From: Strix aluco
Lineage: Eukaryota > Chordata > Aves > Strigiformes > Strigidae
Length of the DNA: 64,000 bases
Assembly: GCF_031877795.1 (NCBI RefSeq)
Contig: NC_133958.1
Span: forward strand, 1,364,001-1,428,000
Direction of reading: 5' to 3'
Below the pieces are notes generated by a model. That model was not told the DNA's origin. It saw only the letters and a program-made list of their open reading frames with translations, and did no database searches. The stretch's first letter is position 1; every line of letters begins with the position of its first letter. This document shows, piece after piece, positions 21,801 to 32,603 of the stretch. A program made the translations under genes and the position numbers.

Positions 21801-24740
21801 TAAAGATTGTGCGTTTGCAGGCAAGGCCAGCCCGTGTACTCCATCCCTCCCGGCGGCTTTCGGCACCCCTACCCCGCCCTCGCCATGAACGCCTCCATGT
21901 CCAGGTGGGTCTCGGCAGGGACAAGGGACCATTCCCGGGTGTCCCGGAGCTGGCAGCGGGTTTTTGACCACTTCCCTGAGGACGATGCGGGACTCGGCCC
22001 CGCAGCAGCGTCAGCAGTGGGTGCTCCCGGGGAGACCTGCATGTGCACAACCCAGGAGGTTGCGATGGCCTCCTCAGTCAAAAACAGCCCCAGGAGGGTG
22101 CTGGGTGGTCCCCATGGGTGGGGGAAAAGTGACGTCCCGTGGACTCAGGGCATCGCTTAAGTTGGGTCCATGTTACCATCCTGCACAAGCTGGGGCAGGA
22201 TCCAGTGTAAAACCGGACCCCCAGCTGGAGTAAGACTGGTGGTCTCTTAACCCAGGAGGTTCTCAGGAGGGTTTGGGGTGGAAACTGGGGGCTGTTGGTG
22301 CCCCTGGGGAGCTGATGAGTCCTCCCCTCTCACTTCTTCCGCTGCAGTTTGATGTCCAGCCGTTTCTCCCCACACATGGTCCCGCCACCCACCCACGGGC
22401 TGCACCCCTCGGGCATCCCACACCCAACCATTGTCTCGCCCATCGTGAAGCAGGAACCCACCCAGCCCAGCATCAGCCCCGGAGGCAACTCGTGAGTGGG
22501 GGGCGGGACAGGAGCTCATCCCCTGGGTGCCCTGTGTGGCGCAGGGCAGGTCCTGACCCGCTGTCCCGCTCGCTGCAGGAAATCCCCCGTCACTGTCAAG
22601 AAGGAGGAGGAGAAGAAACCCCACATCAAGAAGCCTCTCAACGCCTTCATGTTGTACATGAAGGAGATGAGGGCCAAGGTGGTGGCCGAGTGCACGCTGA
22701 AGGAGAGTGCTGCCATCAACCAGATCCTGGGCAGGCGGGTACGGACACTTCCCTTGGCATCAGCTTCACACCCACGTGCTGCCCCGTTTGTGACCTTAAA
22801 ATGGCTTTCAGCCCCCTTTACGCCACCTCTCCCCATGGTTTGGCCCCTTGGCCCAGGGCATCACCAGCCCTGGAGGTCCCAGGGAGATGGTGGGGACCTG
22901 GGTGGGAAGGGGATGGGGTGGGCTAGGAGCTCTGCAGCCCCAGGACAGTGTGTCCTTGGGACCAGCAGCGTGGCTTTGAGGTTTCCAGCGTGGCTTTGAG
23001 GTTTCCAGCGTGGCTTTGGGATTTGCAGCCTGGCTTTGGGGTTTCCAAGTGTGTCTTTGAGGTTTCCAGCCTGGCTTTGAGGTTTTCAAACATGGCTTTG
23101 AGGTTTCCAGCGTGGATTTGAGGTTTGCAGCCTGGCTTTGAAGTTTCCAACATGGCTTTGGGGTTTGCAGCGTGGCTTTGGGACTGGCAGTGTGGCTCTG
23201 AGGTTTCCAGCGTGGCTCTGGAGTTTGCAGCGTGGTCTCTTCTCCCCCTGCAGTGGCACTCGCTGTCGCGGGAGGAGCAGGCGAAGTACTACGAGCTCGC
23301 ACGGAAAGAGCGGCAGCTGCACTCGCAGCTCTACCCGACGTGGTCGGCGCGGGACAACTACGTAAGTGTGGCCCCCCCGAGCCCTGCGGCGGCGGGGAGC
23401 GGCCGGGAGGAGGCCTCCCCTCCTGTGCCGGGTTCCCGGATGGCTCCTCTCCCAGGGGTTTGGCTGGTGGGAGGGTGCTGGCTGTGCTGTCGGTGTTAGG
23501 GGTGCTGGGGGTGATGGCGCTGAGTCCCTGGGGATGCTCTGCCCCATCAGTGGCTCCTGCAGCCCCGTGAGCTGCTCTGGGGCACCATCAGCACCATTTC
23601 TCATCTGTCAAGCAGCCCCCAAGGGCTTTCTGGTGGCAGAAAGTCACATGAGAGAGATCTCGAGGGGCTGGAGCGAGGGCAGAGGAGGGCAACGAGGTGG
23701 GGAAGGGCCTGGAGAATAAATCCTGTGAGGAGCGACTGAAGGAGCTGGGGCTGTTCAGTGTGAGGAGGAGAAGGGGAGGGGAGACCTCATCACTCTCTGC
23801 AGCTCCCTGAAAGGACGTTGTGGAGAGGTTGGTGCTGGTCTCTGCTCCCAGGGAATTAGTGACAGAACGAGAGGGAACGGCTTTAAACTGCAACAGGGGA
23901 GGGTCAGACTGGACAGGAGGGAAAAATGTTTCCCCGCCAGAGTGGTGAGAGAGTGGAATAGGCTGCCCAGGGAGGGGGTGGAGTCCCCACCCCTGGGGGT
24001 GTTTAAGGGCCGTTTGGATGAGCTGTGGGGGGATGTGGGGTAGGGGAGAACTTTGTAGAGTCGGGCTGAGGGTTGGACTCGATGATCCCGAGGGGCTTTT
24101 CCAGCCTGAAGGATTCTGTGATAAGGACTTGATAATATTTTCCAGGGCAAGAAAAAGAAGAGAAAGCGAGAGAAGCTGGCCCAGCAGCAAAGCCACGACA
24201 CGGAGAGTGAGTATCCCCCCCGCCAGCCTCCTCCCTCCTCCAGCTTCCAGCCGCTCACACCATCCTCCGTTGTTCCCAGGCTCCCTGGCATCCAAGAGCA
24301 AGAAGCCGTGCGTGCAGTACCTGCCGGCCGAGAAACCCTGCGACAGCCCCGCGTCCTCCCACGGCAGCATGCTGGATTCGCCCGCCACGCCGTCGGCCGC
24401 CCTGGCATCCCCGGCCGCGCCGGCCGCCACCCACTCGGAACAGGCTCAGCCCCTCTCGCTCACCACCAAACCGGAGGCCAGGGCTCAGCTCGCCGTGCAT
24501 TCGGCCGCCTTCCTCTCGGGCAAAGCTGCTTCTTCTTCTTCTTCCTCCTCTTCCTCCTCCTCCTCCAGCCTCGGCAGCCCGCCCTCGCTCCTCTCCAGAC
24601 CCATCCCCTTCACCTCGGTGCCCTCCACGGCTCTCCTGGCCTCGCCTCCGTCCTTCGCGGCCGCCATCCCCTCCCCGCAGGCTGCCCTGGCCGTGCTGCA
24701 AACGCAGCCCCTTTCCCTGGTCACCAAACCTGCTGACTAA
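3812..24740 (+). CDS. TCF7L1: TCF7L1 (TCF3), HMG-box Wnt effector/repressor, 12 coding exons
   Basis: Nuclear HMG-box factor that binds WWCAAAG sites, represses Wnt targets with Groucho/CtBP and is relieved by beta-catenin. Coding exons: 3812-4015, 4096-4155, 5060(or 5046)-5176, 19902-19985, 20776-20908, 21439-21541, 21821-21904, 22348-22491, 22579-22738, 23254-23361, 24146-24206, 24280-24740. They total 572 aa, against 588 aa in human as I recall it. Visible parts: beta-catenin-binding N-terminus ([20 protein letters not shown]); Groucho-binding region; HMG box about residues 326-394 ([17 protein letters not shown] and on); basic [11 protein letters not shown]; CtBP motifs PLSLTTK (477-483) and PLSLVTK (563-569). 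The E-tail keeps KKPCVQYLP but no full C-clamp, as expected for TCF7L1. Oddities: four GGCACC hexamers in exon 1 (Gly-Thr run), a 13-Ser run near the C-terminus, and an exon 2/3 junction that does not close in phase. The assignment is very secure; the exon 2/3 border is not. Confidence 0.95.
5838..6025. repeat. 22-23-bp minisatellite in TCF7L1 intron 3
   Basis: About eight units of TTATTTCTCCGTTTTTCTGG. The early copies have TTTT and the later ones TTTTT, a gradient that suggests stepwise local duplication. It is T-rich on the plus strand in an otherwise GC-rich region. Confidence 0.85.
6060..9345. other. unique part of TCF7L1 intron 3, possible enhancers
   Basis: No gene is seen. AT-rich non-repetitive patches stand out at about 6060-6560 (CCATATGG, TAATTAAAA), 8290-8640 (GTAATTAATGCA, AAATATATCC) and 9040-9345 (CTTAATTATG, GGCTAATTACC). 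A further patch lies at 5430-5680, before the minisatellite. Homeodomain-like TAATTA cores and the intronic location in a developmental regulator fit enhancers. This is a guess from base composition and motifs. Confidence 0.35.
10320..10890. repeat. 25-26-bp minisatellite in TCF7L1 intron 3
   Basis: About 21 copies of a 26-bp unit (GGGATGCGCGGGGCGCCCAT then GGGTGA). Some copies lack one G (25 bp). The GGGGCGCCC core is a short palindrome and the unit is CpG-rich. Alternation of GCGC and GCTC variants shows higher-order shuffling. Long minus-strand frames here are repeat artefacts. Confidence 0.9.
11895..12370. repeat. 475-bp polypyrimidine tract
   Basis: Almost uninterrupted C/T on the plus strand, mainly TTTCCCCCC blocks of 8-10 bp. 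Such homopurine-homopyrimidine tracts can form intramolecular triplex (H-DNA) or i-motif structures. The Pro/Ser/Phe-rich and Gly/Lys/Glu-rich open frames on the two strands are consequences of the composition and not genes. Confidence 0.9.
13385..14270. repeat. GTTGGGATG(T)GCAAC minisatellite
   Basis: Dozens of copies of a short module (TTGGGATGTGCAACG, about 15 bp) mixed with TTGGGATG half-modules, giving variable 15- and 23-24-bp periods. All three plus frames stay open for 300 or more codons, which shows the frames are an accident of the repeat. No protein family match is seen. Confidence 0.9.
14380..14860. repeat. ACACAACGCTGGGATATGCA repeats
   Basis: Follows the previous array and appears to be a diverged relative (both hold a TGGGATRTGCAAC-like core), with added ACACACAAC spacers. 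The best-ordered part is 14440-14640, as alternating long and short units. It decays into scattered copies up to about 14860. Confidence 0.8.
15780..17260. repeat. 42-bp minisatellite, largest array in the window
   Basis: The 42-bp unit (core GCCACGGGGACGTTGGGGCA then CCTTGTACCTCA and a variable GCATGG/GCACAG end) is regular from about 16080 to 17250 and looser from 15780. Some units are shortened (TTGTTGCCCTGG, TTGTCATCCTGG). Because 42 is divisible by three, every frame carries a 14-residue peptide repeat on both strands. I see no transcript evidence in the sequence and do not call a gene. Confidence 0.92.
18030..18930. repeat. 20-bp minisatellite, G-rich
   Basis: About 35 copies of GATACTGGGGATGGGGGGAG (20 bp, some 19 bp) with GGGGAT/GGAGAT variants, decaying after 18780. 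Four or more G-runs per two units make G-quadruplexes on the plus strand likely. It lies about 1 kb before TCF7L1 exon 4. Confidence 0.92.
20060..20690 (-). mobile_element. CR1 LINE 3' fragment (subfamily A) in TCF7L1 intron 4
   Basis: 5'-truncated copy of the non-LTR retrotransposon CR1 on the minus strand. The left edge has the CR1 tail (AGAATCCCAGAATCC, the reverse of GGATTCTGGGATTCT), followed leftward-to-rightward by the 3' UTR and the end of the reverse-transcriptase ORF. It fills most of the 790-bp intron 4. It is about 98% identical by eye to the copy at 32604-33215. Confidence 0.9.
21190..21345. repeat. 19-20-bp minisatellite in TCF7L1 intron 5
   Basis: About seven units of GTGCTGGGAGGGAAATGGG with increasing divergence to the right. 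Confidence 0.8.
22965..23250. repeat. 20-bp minisatellite in TCF7L1 intron 9
   Basis: About 14 copies of GTGGCTTTGAGGTTTCCAGC, ending only a few bases before exon 10 at 23254. The unit contains TTTCCAG or TTTGCAG, so the array holds many cryptic 3' splice-site look-alikes directly before the true acceptor (CCCCTGCAG). Confidence 0.9.
23649..24122 (+). mobile_element. CR1 LINE 3' fragment (subfamily A) in TCF7L1 intron 10
   Basis: Plus-strand, 5'-truncated CR1 starting in the end of the pol ORF (GAGAGATCTCGAGGGGCTGG) and ending at GGATTCTGTGAT. Its 3' end lies only 23 bp before TCF7L1 exon 11, so little ancestral intron remains between the element and the acceptor. Confidence 0.9.
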
Positions 24741-25417
24741 GGGAAAAACTCGTCCCCCCCCTCGTCCCGTCCCGTCCGTCCCCGCCCTGCTGTACATTGC
24801 AGAAGCCACAATCAAGATTCAAATGCAGCCAAAACCATTATTGGTCAATATTTGACCCTTTCTGAACTCTTTTTTAAGCAGACTCTGGAGGAAGGGGCTT
24901 TCTGCTCAGAGCTGCTGCCAGCAGTTGACCTAAAGACCGTTTTTATTAAAAAAAAGGAAAAAAAGGAAAAAAAAAAAAAAAAAGGAAAATAAACCCTCCA
25001 CAAGCTGCCGACGATGGAAATCTCCTGCGAGCTGACCGTGGCTGTGGGCCGAGCGCCCGGCGCTGCCACAGGGCCCGGCGCTGCCGATGGCCCGGTGCTC
25101 CCACGCACGGGCATGCCGGCACCGAGCGTGGTGGGCGTTGAGCTGGGGCCAGTGCTCCGTCCCGGAGGCAAGAGCAGAAACGTTGGCTACCGACCCGGTG
25201 CCTCCGGATGCTCCCAAGTCCTCCCGTCCTGCGGCTCTGCTCCCAGCCACAGGGATTGCCCTCGCTCCGTCCCGGCAAGGAGCCGGATCCTGCCCTGAGG
25301 ATGCTGCACCGTCGGCCCTGCTCCTTCCCGCGGTCGTGCTGGGGTGGGCAGGATCCAGGGCTGAGCCCTGGGTGGGGGTTTTTTCCCCTGGAAACCCTGT
25401 TATTTTTCACAAAAAGA

Positions 25418-25423
25418 AATAAA
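25418..25423 (+). terminator. TCF7L1: probable TCF7L1 poly(A) signal
   Basis: AATAAA about 680 bp after the stop codon, followed 20-40 bp later by GT-rich sequence (GTGAGCGTGGTCAGTGGGG). Another AATAAA at 24988-24993 sits behind an A-rich run and is a possible earlier site. Confidence 0.6.
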
Positions 25424-25439
25424 ACTACAGCTGCAACTT

Positions 25440-28400
25440 GCTGCGTGAGCGTGGTCAGTGGGGGAAGCGCTCGCTCCGTGCCCGTCGCCACCTTCCCCCG
25501 CCAGTGCTTGAGCGTCGCTTTGCCCCCGGGAAGCATCTCGGGATGGGGCTCTGGTCCGGCCCCAGAGCGGGGCACAGGGCCAGGCACGGCCCCAGCCTGA
25601 GAGCATCACCCAGACACCTCCATCGACAGGCACAGCGGGATTTTGGGGTGTCCATCACCAGGCTGTGATGCAGCGGGCGGTTTGCTGGAGAGATACAGGC
25701 AGGAGGATGCGGGGGAGCAGGTAAAGCAGTTCAGGGGGTGCCTGAAAAAGCCGAGGAGTGTGAGTCACGGGTGTGTATCTCACGGCCAGGAACTGCAGGA
25801 TGTCCTGGGCCTGCTTCTTCCAAACCAGGAATGAAAAGACAGATTAGGATGAAAAAGCACCTGCACAAAGCAACCCAGGGTCAGCCCATGGGTTTTCAAC
25901 CACTCTGGAGTTTTGGGTCAGTTGAAGCTAATCGAGACTCTTCCATCTCCTTCTATATTTAACAGGAAAAACACCTATCGCAAAGTTTTCCCGTTGAAAG
26001 TCACAAATCTGTTTTCTGTTGCAGATTTAATTCGGAGCTGCGCCTGCCCAAAGGTGATTTGTGGTGTTTCTAGTCCCATTTCATTCCCCTTTCTGAATTT
26101 CTTGGCCGATTTCATTTCCCAGGACCCAGCCTGGCTCCTCTCTACCTGCACCCGTGCTGCACTGTGGGGACCACGGTGCCCTCGGGCTCCCAGCCCGTGG
26201 CGGTGGGCAACGTCCCAACCATCACTACCAGTGATGGACGGAGCCCTTCCCACGACTGCTGGCCCTCTGGCTCTCAGTTTGGTGGGTGCTTTTGCTCATT
26301 TGGTGGAATAAATGACACCTTTGCCTCCTGTTGTGACATTTCTCTTTTCCTTTCCAGTGCCGAGCTGGTGTGAGAAGCCACTGGGGAAGTATTTGAGCAA
26401 ACTGGAGCAGCAGCAGATGTCCACCTGTGGGAGGAGGGGAAAAGGGACCATCTTGGTGTCTTGTCCTTAAGGAAGATGGCGTCCGCGTTCACCAGATGTT
26501 GTGTGAGTCGAGTGCCTGCCACGGGATGACGCCGGCGTCTGTAACCCCAGCAGATGACACCTGGATTCAAGGATGTCCACATTGGAGCTGGGCAGAACTA
26601 CCAAAGAAGTGCCGCCGAGCGATGCCCCCAGCTGTGGGTGCAGACACGAGCGCAGCCTCGAGCCCTTGCGTGAGCACCAGGGGCACATTTGGGGCAAACG
26701 TTGGCTCCCGTAACCTTGTGAGAGCTCCAGGTGACTTCTACAAACAGTGACGGTACCTCCAGCGGGAGCAGAGCTTCTCCCACCCAGCTGAGGATCAGCT
26801 TCTGGACTGGAAGGAGCAGCTTAAATCCAGAGCTCAGAGCATCCCAGCTGGGTGGTGGCTCCCAAAATCATGGCTCTAAGTGGTCCTGGCTAGTTGAGAG
26901 CCTCAAGCAGCAAGAGGAGCCTGCAGCAGACCCAGCTTCTTGGTGGCCACCACCAAAGCCTCTGAGCTTCACGAGAAAGTGCCTGGAGCATCTTTATTCA
27001 CTGTCGCACCCAAGACAGCCCTGAACTTGGTAGGCATTTCTGTTCCACACACAAAATTGTTTAAAGTTCTGGCTTTCAAAGAACAAATTTGTAAAGGCTG
27101 GGATAGGGCATGATTCCTCCGCAACAGCACCCAAGAGGACCAGCCACGATGCTCTAATTAATGGCATCCTGATAGCGTGTCGCGCAGTTGTGCGAGATCC
27201 AGGGCTGAGAGGATTAGAGTGTCGCCGAAAACGTGCGTGGCCGTCATCTGAAAAGAGGCAAAACGTAGCTTTTTTTAGAAAGGCTGTTCCAAGAAACTGG
27301 TTTTCTGTGAGGAACGTCTGGATCACATGCAGCCTCGCTCTCCCCAACACCGGGAGCAGGCTGCAGACAAACAACGTCTTGAATTAGATTTCATGGGAAA
27401 TTAAAGGCATGAAGAGACCTGTCACAAGAATTAAAGTCTGAACCGGAGCCAGACAGCTTCAAACAGATGTTGGACTTCAGCAGGAGAATATTTCTTTGTT
27501 TTACTCGGCATTTTCCCATACAGAAAAGGAACATCTGTTCCGATGCTTTCGCAGTGCTCCTAAACTGAGATAGGCTTGGATTATCCCCTGCTAGAAGAGA
27601 AGCAACTGGCCACCAAAGCCCTCTTGGCTTCGCTCCTCCTGGAGCAGAGGGCAAGACCGGTTCTGTGGGGCTCTGGTCTCAGACGAACACACGAGCTATC
27701 TTAGTTGAACCAGGCTGATGGTGGAGTCTCTATATCCTTCACGCTCGCAGTGACACGGCCAGATGAAAATGTTGCCTTCGGACGGGTTATCTGATTCCTT
27801 AGCAGGGCTTTCTTTGTCCTCGGGGAGGTGCTTCAAGATCAGGAAAATTCTGGGGTTTCTCTTTGTCGCAGAAAAAATGTCCAGTGTGTTTCAGTTCGGG
27901 CTGTTGTGGTAAGGAGGTCTCGTAGCCCCTCTCCTCTTTTTTGGACAAGTTTTAGACTACATTTCTCATGAGGCTTAACTTACCCTCAGACCTGGGAGCT
28001 GAAATCGAGCCAGGCAGCCCAGGGTGCAGAGCAGAGACATGCGTGGAGGGCCCGGGGAGCTCTCTAGCAGTTACAAGAATTCACTTTTCAAACTTGCAAC
28101 AAAACCCCAATTTTGCAGCCAAAGATTCCTGATTTTTCCTTTGGCCCTCTGAGACAATGAGGCATCTGCCAGTGCACGCTCCCTGCTCCTGCTTTGTAGA
28201 CGGCTTGCTTTTCATAGGGTACATCCCAACCACATCCAGCGAAGGGGAAAAAAGGTCAGGGAGGGAATGAAATGGTGTCCCACGGGGAGTCAGCAGCAGA
28301 AGGAAGGGATAGAATGGCGTAAAGAGCAGGGGGAGGTGGGACAGCCGGATTCTGCCTTAGCTGAAAGGCACGGAACAGCTGGGACGGGTCCCCGTTGCTC

Positions 28401-28560
28401 TCCCAGCTGTGGCAGATGTTGCCCTTTGCCTGCGCAGGTCAAGACAGTGTGAACGTGCATGGGGCTAAGCCACGGCTGTGCAGAGGTGGGGCGAGCTGGA
28501 CCTGCTTGTTGGGGTTTGCCGTCATCTCCAACAGCGCGGTTCCACGTAGAAAGTGCCGAG
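25440..28560. other. intergenic, no gene recognised
   Basis: Between TCF7L1 and TGOLN2. Open frames are short and without family resemblance, and no tandem arrays or clear transposons are seen. Composition is markedly less GC-rich than the TCF7L1 introns. Confidence 0.5.
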
Positions 28561-28564
28561 AATC

Positions 28565-29463
28565 AGTATCATCAGTGAGTTCGCAGATGACACCGAGTGA
28601 AGCGGGCGTGTTGATCTGCACAAGGACAGGGAGGGTCTACAGAGAGACCTGGATAGGTTGGATCGGTGGCCAACGTCAACGGGATGAGCTTCAACAAGGG
28701 CAAGTGCCAGGTCCTGCACTTGGGCCACAACAACCCCCTGCGTGGCTACAGGCTTGGGGAGGGGTGGCTGGAGCTGTCTGGAAGAGACGGGTCTGGGGGT
28801 TCTCATTGACAAGCAGCTGACCATGAGCCAGCAGTGTGCCCAGGTGGCCAAGAAAGCCAACGGCCTCCTGGCTTGTATCAGCACTAGTGTGACCAGCAGA
28901 AGCAGGGAGGTGACAGTCCCCCTGTGCTCTGCACTGGTGAGGCCACACCTGGAGGGTTGTGTCCAGTTTTGGGCACCTCAATCCGAGAGAGATCTCGAGG
29001 GGCTGGAGCGAGGGCAGAGGAGGGCAACGAGGCTGGGGAAGGGCCTGGAGAATAAATCCTGTGAGGAGCGACTGAAGGAGCTGGGACTGTTCAGTGTGAG
29101 GAGGAGAAGGTGAGGGGAGACCTCATCACTCTCTGCAGCTCCCTGAAAGGACGTTGTGGAGAGGTTGGTGCTGGTCTCTGCTCCCAGGGAATTAGTGACA
29201 GAACGAGAGGGAACGGCTTTAAACTGCAACAGGGGAGGGTCAGACTGGACAGGAGGGAAAAATGTTTCCCCGCCAGAGTGGTCAGAGAGTGGAATAGGCT
29301 GCCCAGGGAGGGGGTGGAGTCCCCACCCCTGGGGGTGTTTAAGGGCCGTTTGGATGAGCTGTGGGGGGATGTGGGGTAGGGGAGAACTTTGTAGAGTCGG
29401 GCTGAGGGTTGGACTCGATGATCCCGAGGGGCTTTTCCAGCCTGAAGGATTCTGGGATTCTGA
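28565..29463 (+). mobile_element. CR1 LINE, C-terminal pol plus 3' UTR (subfamily A)
   Basis: Longest subfamily A copy here. Frames read fragments of the CR1 reverse-transcriptase C-terminus (FADDT-like, [51 protein letters not shown]), then the 3' UTR and the GGATTCTGGGATTCT tail. 5'-truncated and with several frame changes. Confidence 0.92.
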
Positions 29464-29520
29464 GAAGCAGCAGGAGGCACGGCCGGGCAGGAGAGCTGGG
29501 CGCAGCTGGGTGATGCTGAA

Positions 29521-29592
29521 CCACAGAATCCCAGAATCATCTCGGTTGGAGAAGACCTTGAAGATCATCCAGTCCAACCATGAACCTGGAAT
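29521..29592 (-). mobile_element. CR1 tail fragment, opposite orientation
   Basis: About 70 bp of CR1 3' end (CACAGAATCCCAGAATCATC and on) facing the tail of the preceding copy, 58 bp away. It resembles the second CR1 subfamily more than the first. An extreme 5' truncation. Confidence 0.8.
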
Positions 29593-32500
29593 TGGGAACG
29601 GGCGGCTGCATCCTTGGGAAATAAGACATTCGCCATCATTGCAGCCCAGTCCCAGACTGAAAGGAAGTTCAAGAAGTGCCTGATGTCCCCTGGCTGGGAA
29701 TACTCCGGGTGAGCGACGCCTGCAGAGCCGTGCTGGCGGTGGCCGGGGGCTGGGCTGCGTCGCGGCAGACGGGCAGCACCAGGAACACCACGGGGAGAGG
29801 CGAGGACACGCCTGTGAGTACATGATAAACAGTAAGAAAAGGTTTAAAACCTCAATTAAAGGGTGCCATTTTTGTGACGAGCCCAGCCCTAAACTCTCTG
29901 CAGCTATCGTGGGGTTTTTATTGCCAGGAGCTGGCAAACGTCTCGTTAAGAGCTTGTCAAGAGCAAACTTCTGGGAGAGCTTGCTCTGGTGTGCGGGTAG
30001 CATCTGGGAGCCAGCTTGGTGCTTTCCCCACTCTTTTTTTGGAAGCGGGGTTACTTCTGTCACCTCCGTCCGCTTGCTTAATTGCAGCCATCTTGATCAA
30101 ACGGACCCCAGCCCCCTCTCCCTCCGCAGCTCTGGCTATTCACTAATTGAAATGCCTAATGAGGTCCCAGGGGTCTCCTGCAGAGATGGAGCTAATTAGG
30201 GGCTCCGCCACGAACCCTGCGAGCAGCAGCAAATGAAACGAAGGTTTCCTCGAACCTGCTTTTTTGCGAGGGGCTGGGGGGAGGGCACACCAGATGTCCT
30301 GTTTCCCTGCTCCGCACCGGGGTAAGGCTGGCGCTCCACGGACTCCAGGCTCCTGCCAAAGCAGCTGGTGCAGAGGCAGTGGCTACACTTAATACATTTT
30401 AATTAGCATCATTAAATTCTTCCATTTGCTAATTGTTTCTCCTTTTGATCCTTTATCCTGACCAGATTAGCCCTCGGGGGAAAAGGACGGGATGGGGGAT
30501 GTAGACGCTTCTGACAAGGTGAGGACTTTATTATCTCCAGGCACGGGGTTGCCACCAGGCCTTGGGACACCACGCTGAAACGCCCCGGTCGGTGTTAAAT
30601 TAAAGGCCAGATTTGTGTGTCCGGCCTGTTCTTGGCCATCGTGGCTATTCTCAGAAAGAGTCATCCCCAAAACATGACAACCCACAAGGATTTATGAGAA
30701 AAGACAGAACCAGTCTAGAAAACCAACCAAAACCTCGCTTAAGTTTGAATGTAAAGGAGGTTTTTTTTTCAGGCGATAAAGGACCAGCAGCTGCCATGAC
30801 GTTGGGAAGCAGCTGGGTGGGACCAAAAGAGAATTTCCTCCTTCTGCTTTGCAGCAGAGATAATAATCCTCAATCCTCCTCCTTCTCCTCCGACCACTCT
30901 ACATCCGCGTAATCGCGCTGGAGCCAGAAGCAACTTCCTTGTTGTCCACGTTGATGGCAGCTTCCCGTTCCTCGGGCTGCGCCGGGAGGGTGCAGCCACA
31001 CAGAGGTTAGGTAAGGTCGCTGGTCCTGTTTATCACATTTTAGCCAAGAAAACTGTTGAAGGAAAACGAGCCTGGTGTGAGCCACCAGGCGCTGAGCTGA
31101 TGTCAGCCTCGTACTTGGTATTTTGGGCAGAATTCTGTTCCCAGATGCATTGTTGTAAATCCAGAGGAACTTGGCCTCCGTTCAGTTACTCTTGACTTCC
31201 AGGGGTGTGAGTGAAAGCCGAACTGGCTGGGCATGAGAAATAGCCTCGCTTGTCTGTTTTAAATCTCAGCAAAAGCATTGGGCCAACTGTTCTTCTGTCT
31301 CCTTAGAAAGGCAGGCACGGGCAGAACCGAGCTGCTAGGATTATTGGAATGTATTGAATTGAATAGAGGATTGGAAAAAAAAAAAAAAAGAAGAAAAATC
31401 AACCACATAATCCATCACGCTCTGAGCCAAGTCAGGATTATTTCCCAAACTATTATCGCTGTGCAGGACTTATTTGGTTTGCATGTTGAATGATGTGATA
31501 TTTTTCTGTGTTTTAGCATCAAACAGGCTGATGGGAGCAGCTAACGAATTCGTGATGTTACTGCGATTCCTTCTGGAGCCACGTGAGGCTTCGCTGCTTG
31601 TCCTTCAGCACTCAGCACTGCAGGGTGCCACGACACGGATGGGACAGCGCCGGTGACACCAAGCAATAGTGGGAAGCATGCATGGTCTGGAGTCGTTGAG
31701 CACCAAGGAAGTTAATCCTGGGTGGAGACGAAGGCAAATCCATTGATCTAAAAGTAAAGAAATGAGATGACAGGGAGGACAGATTGGGATTGTTACTCTT
31801 AAGACAAATTACAGAGACTTGATGGCACAATTCATGTGTCTGAGAAACAGGTATCAAAAGTCTAGCTGGTTTGGGAAGGACAGGCAGGGAAAAGCAGACA
31901 AAACTTTTTAAAGAATGATGTACCCGCATGTTGTCCCTAAACAGAGGGAGCCAGACCTGTGCAAGGTCACTGGGCAGCAGTAACGAACACAAGGAAGACG
32001 CAGGAAGGACCCCTGGAGCTCTTTGTTTTACCAGCATCCCCCAAAAGCCACAGCTCAGCAGACATCTGCTGGAAAAGGAATACAGCAGGAGGCAAAGCCT
32101 CTGAGAAACTCTAGGACAGCAGGTGGGGACAACTTTTGGACACAGCAGATGACATCAGCCACAGCTCAAGGACAGCCGGTGCCACGGCCACCTTCACTCG
32201 CTGCGGTAGGGTCGCAGTTCATGGACCTGAGGACATCAAACCCACCTGAGGAGCTCGGCTGCGGGCTTCAGACCCCTGTAGCTGCCCAGACCATGTTAGA
32301 AGGATGACAGGCAAATGTGGGGATCTTTCTATATTTTGATTTTATCTGCATCAAATACAGGGCGGTTTGTATTCCAGGCAGTGGAGCAGAAGGTTGGAGA
32401 TGGGTAGGATTATCAGTAAAATATGATGAAATCTTTATGTTTGTTCTGCTTACCAAACTGGAGGATTATGCCCAGTTTTGGGCAGTATCCTTCGAGGTAT

Positions 32501-32603
32501 GGAATGCCTGGAGAAAGCCCAGAAGAGAGCAAGAACACAACCTACAGGAGATGATGGACATTCCACATGGAGAAGGGAGACGTAACAGCCATCAATAAAA
32601 TAT
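29593..32603. other. intergenic, possible conserved non-coding patch at 29.85-30.5 kb
   Basis: No gene is seen. 29850-30500 is non-repetitive, AT-rich and carries several ATTA/TAAT cores (TTTAATTAGCATCATTAAAT near 30398) plus TCF-like GATCAAA and CTTTTGATC sites. The rest to 32603 is plain unique sequence with short open frames. Confidence 0.4.
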
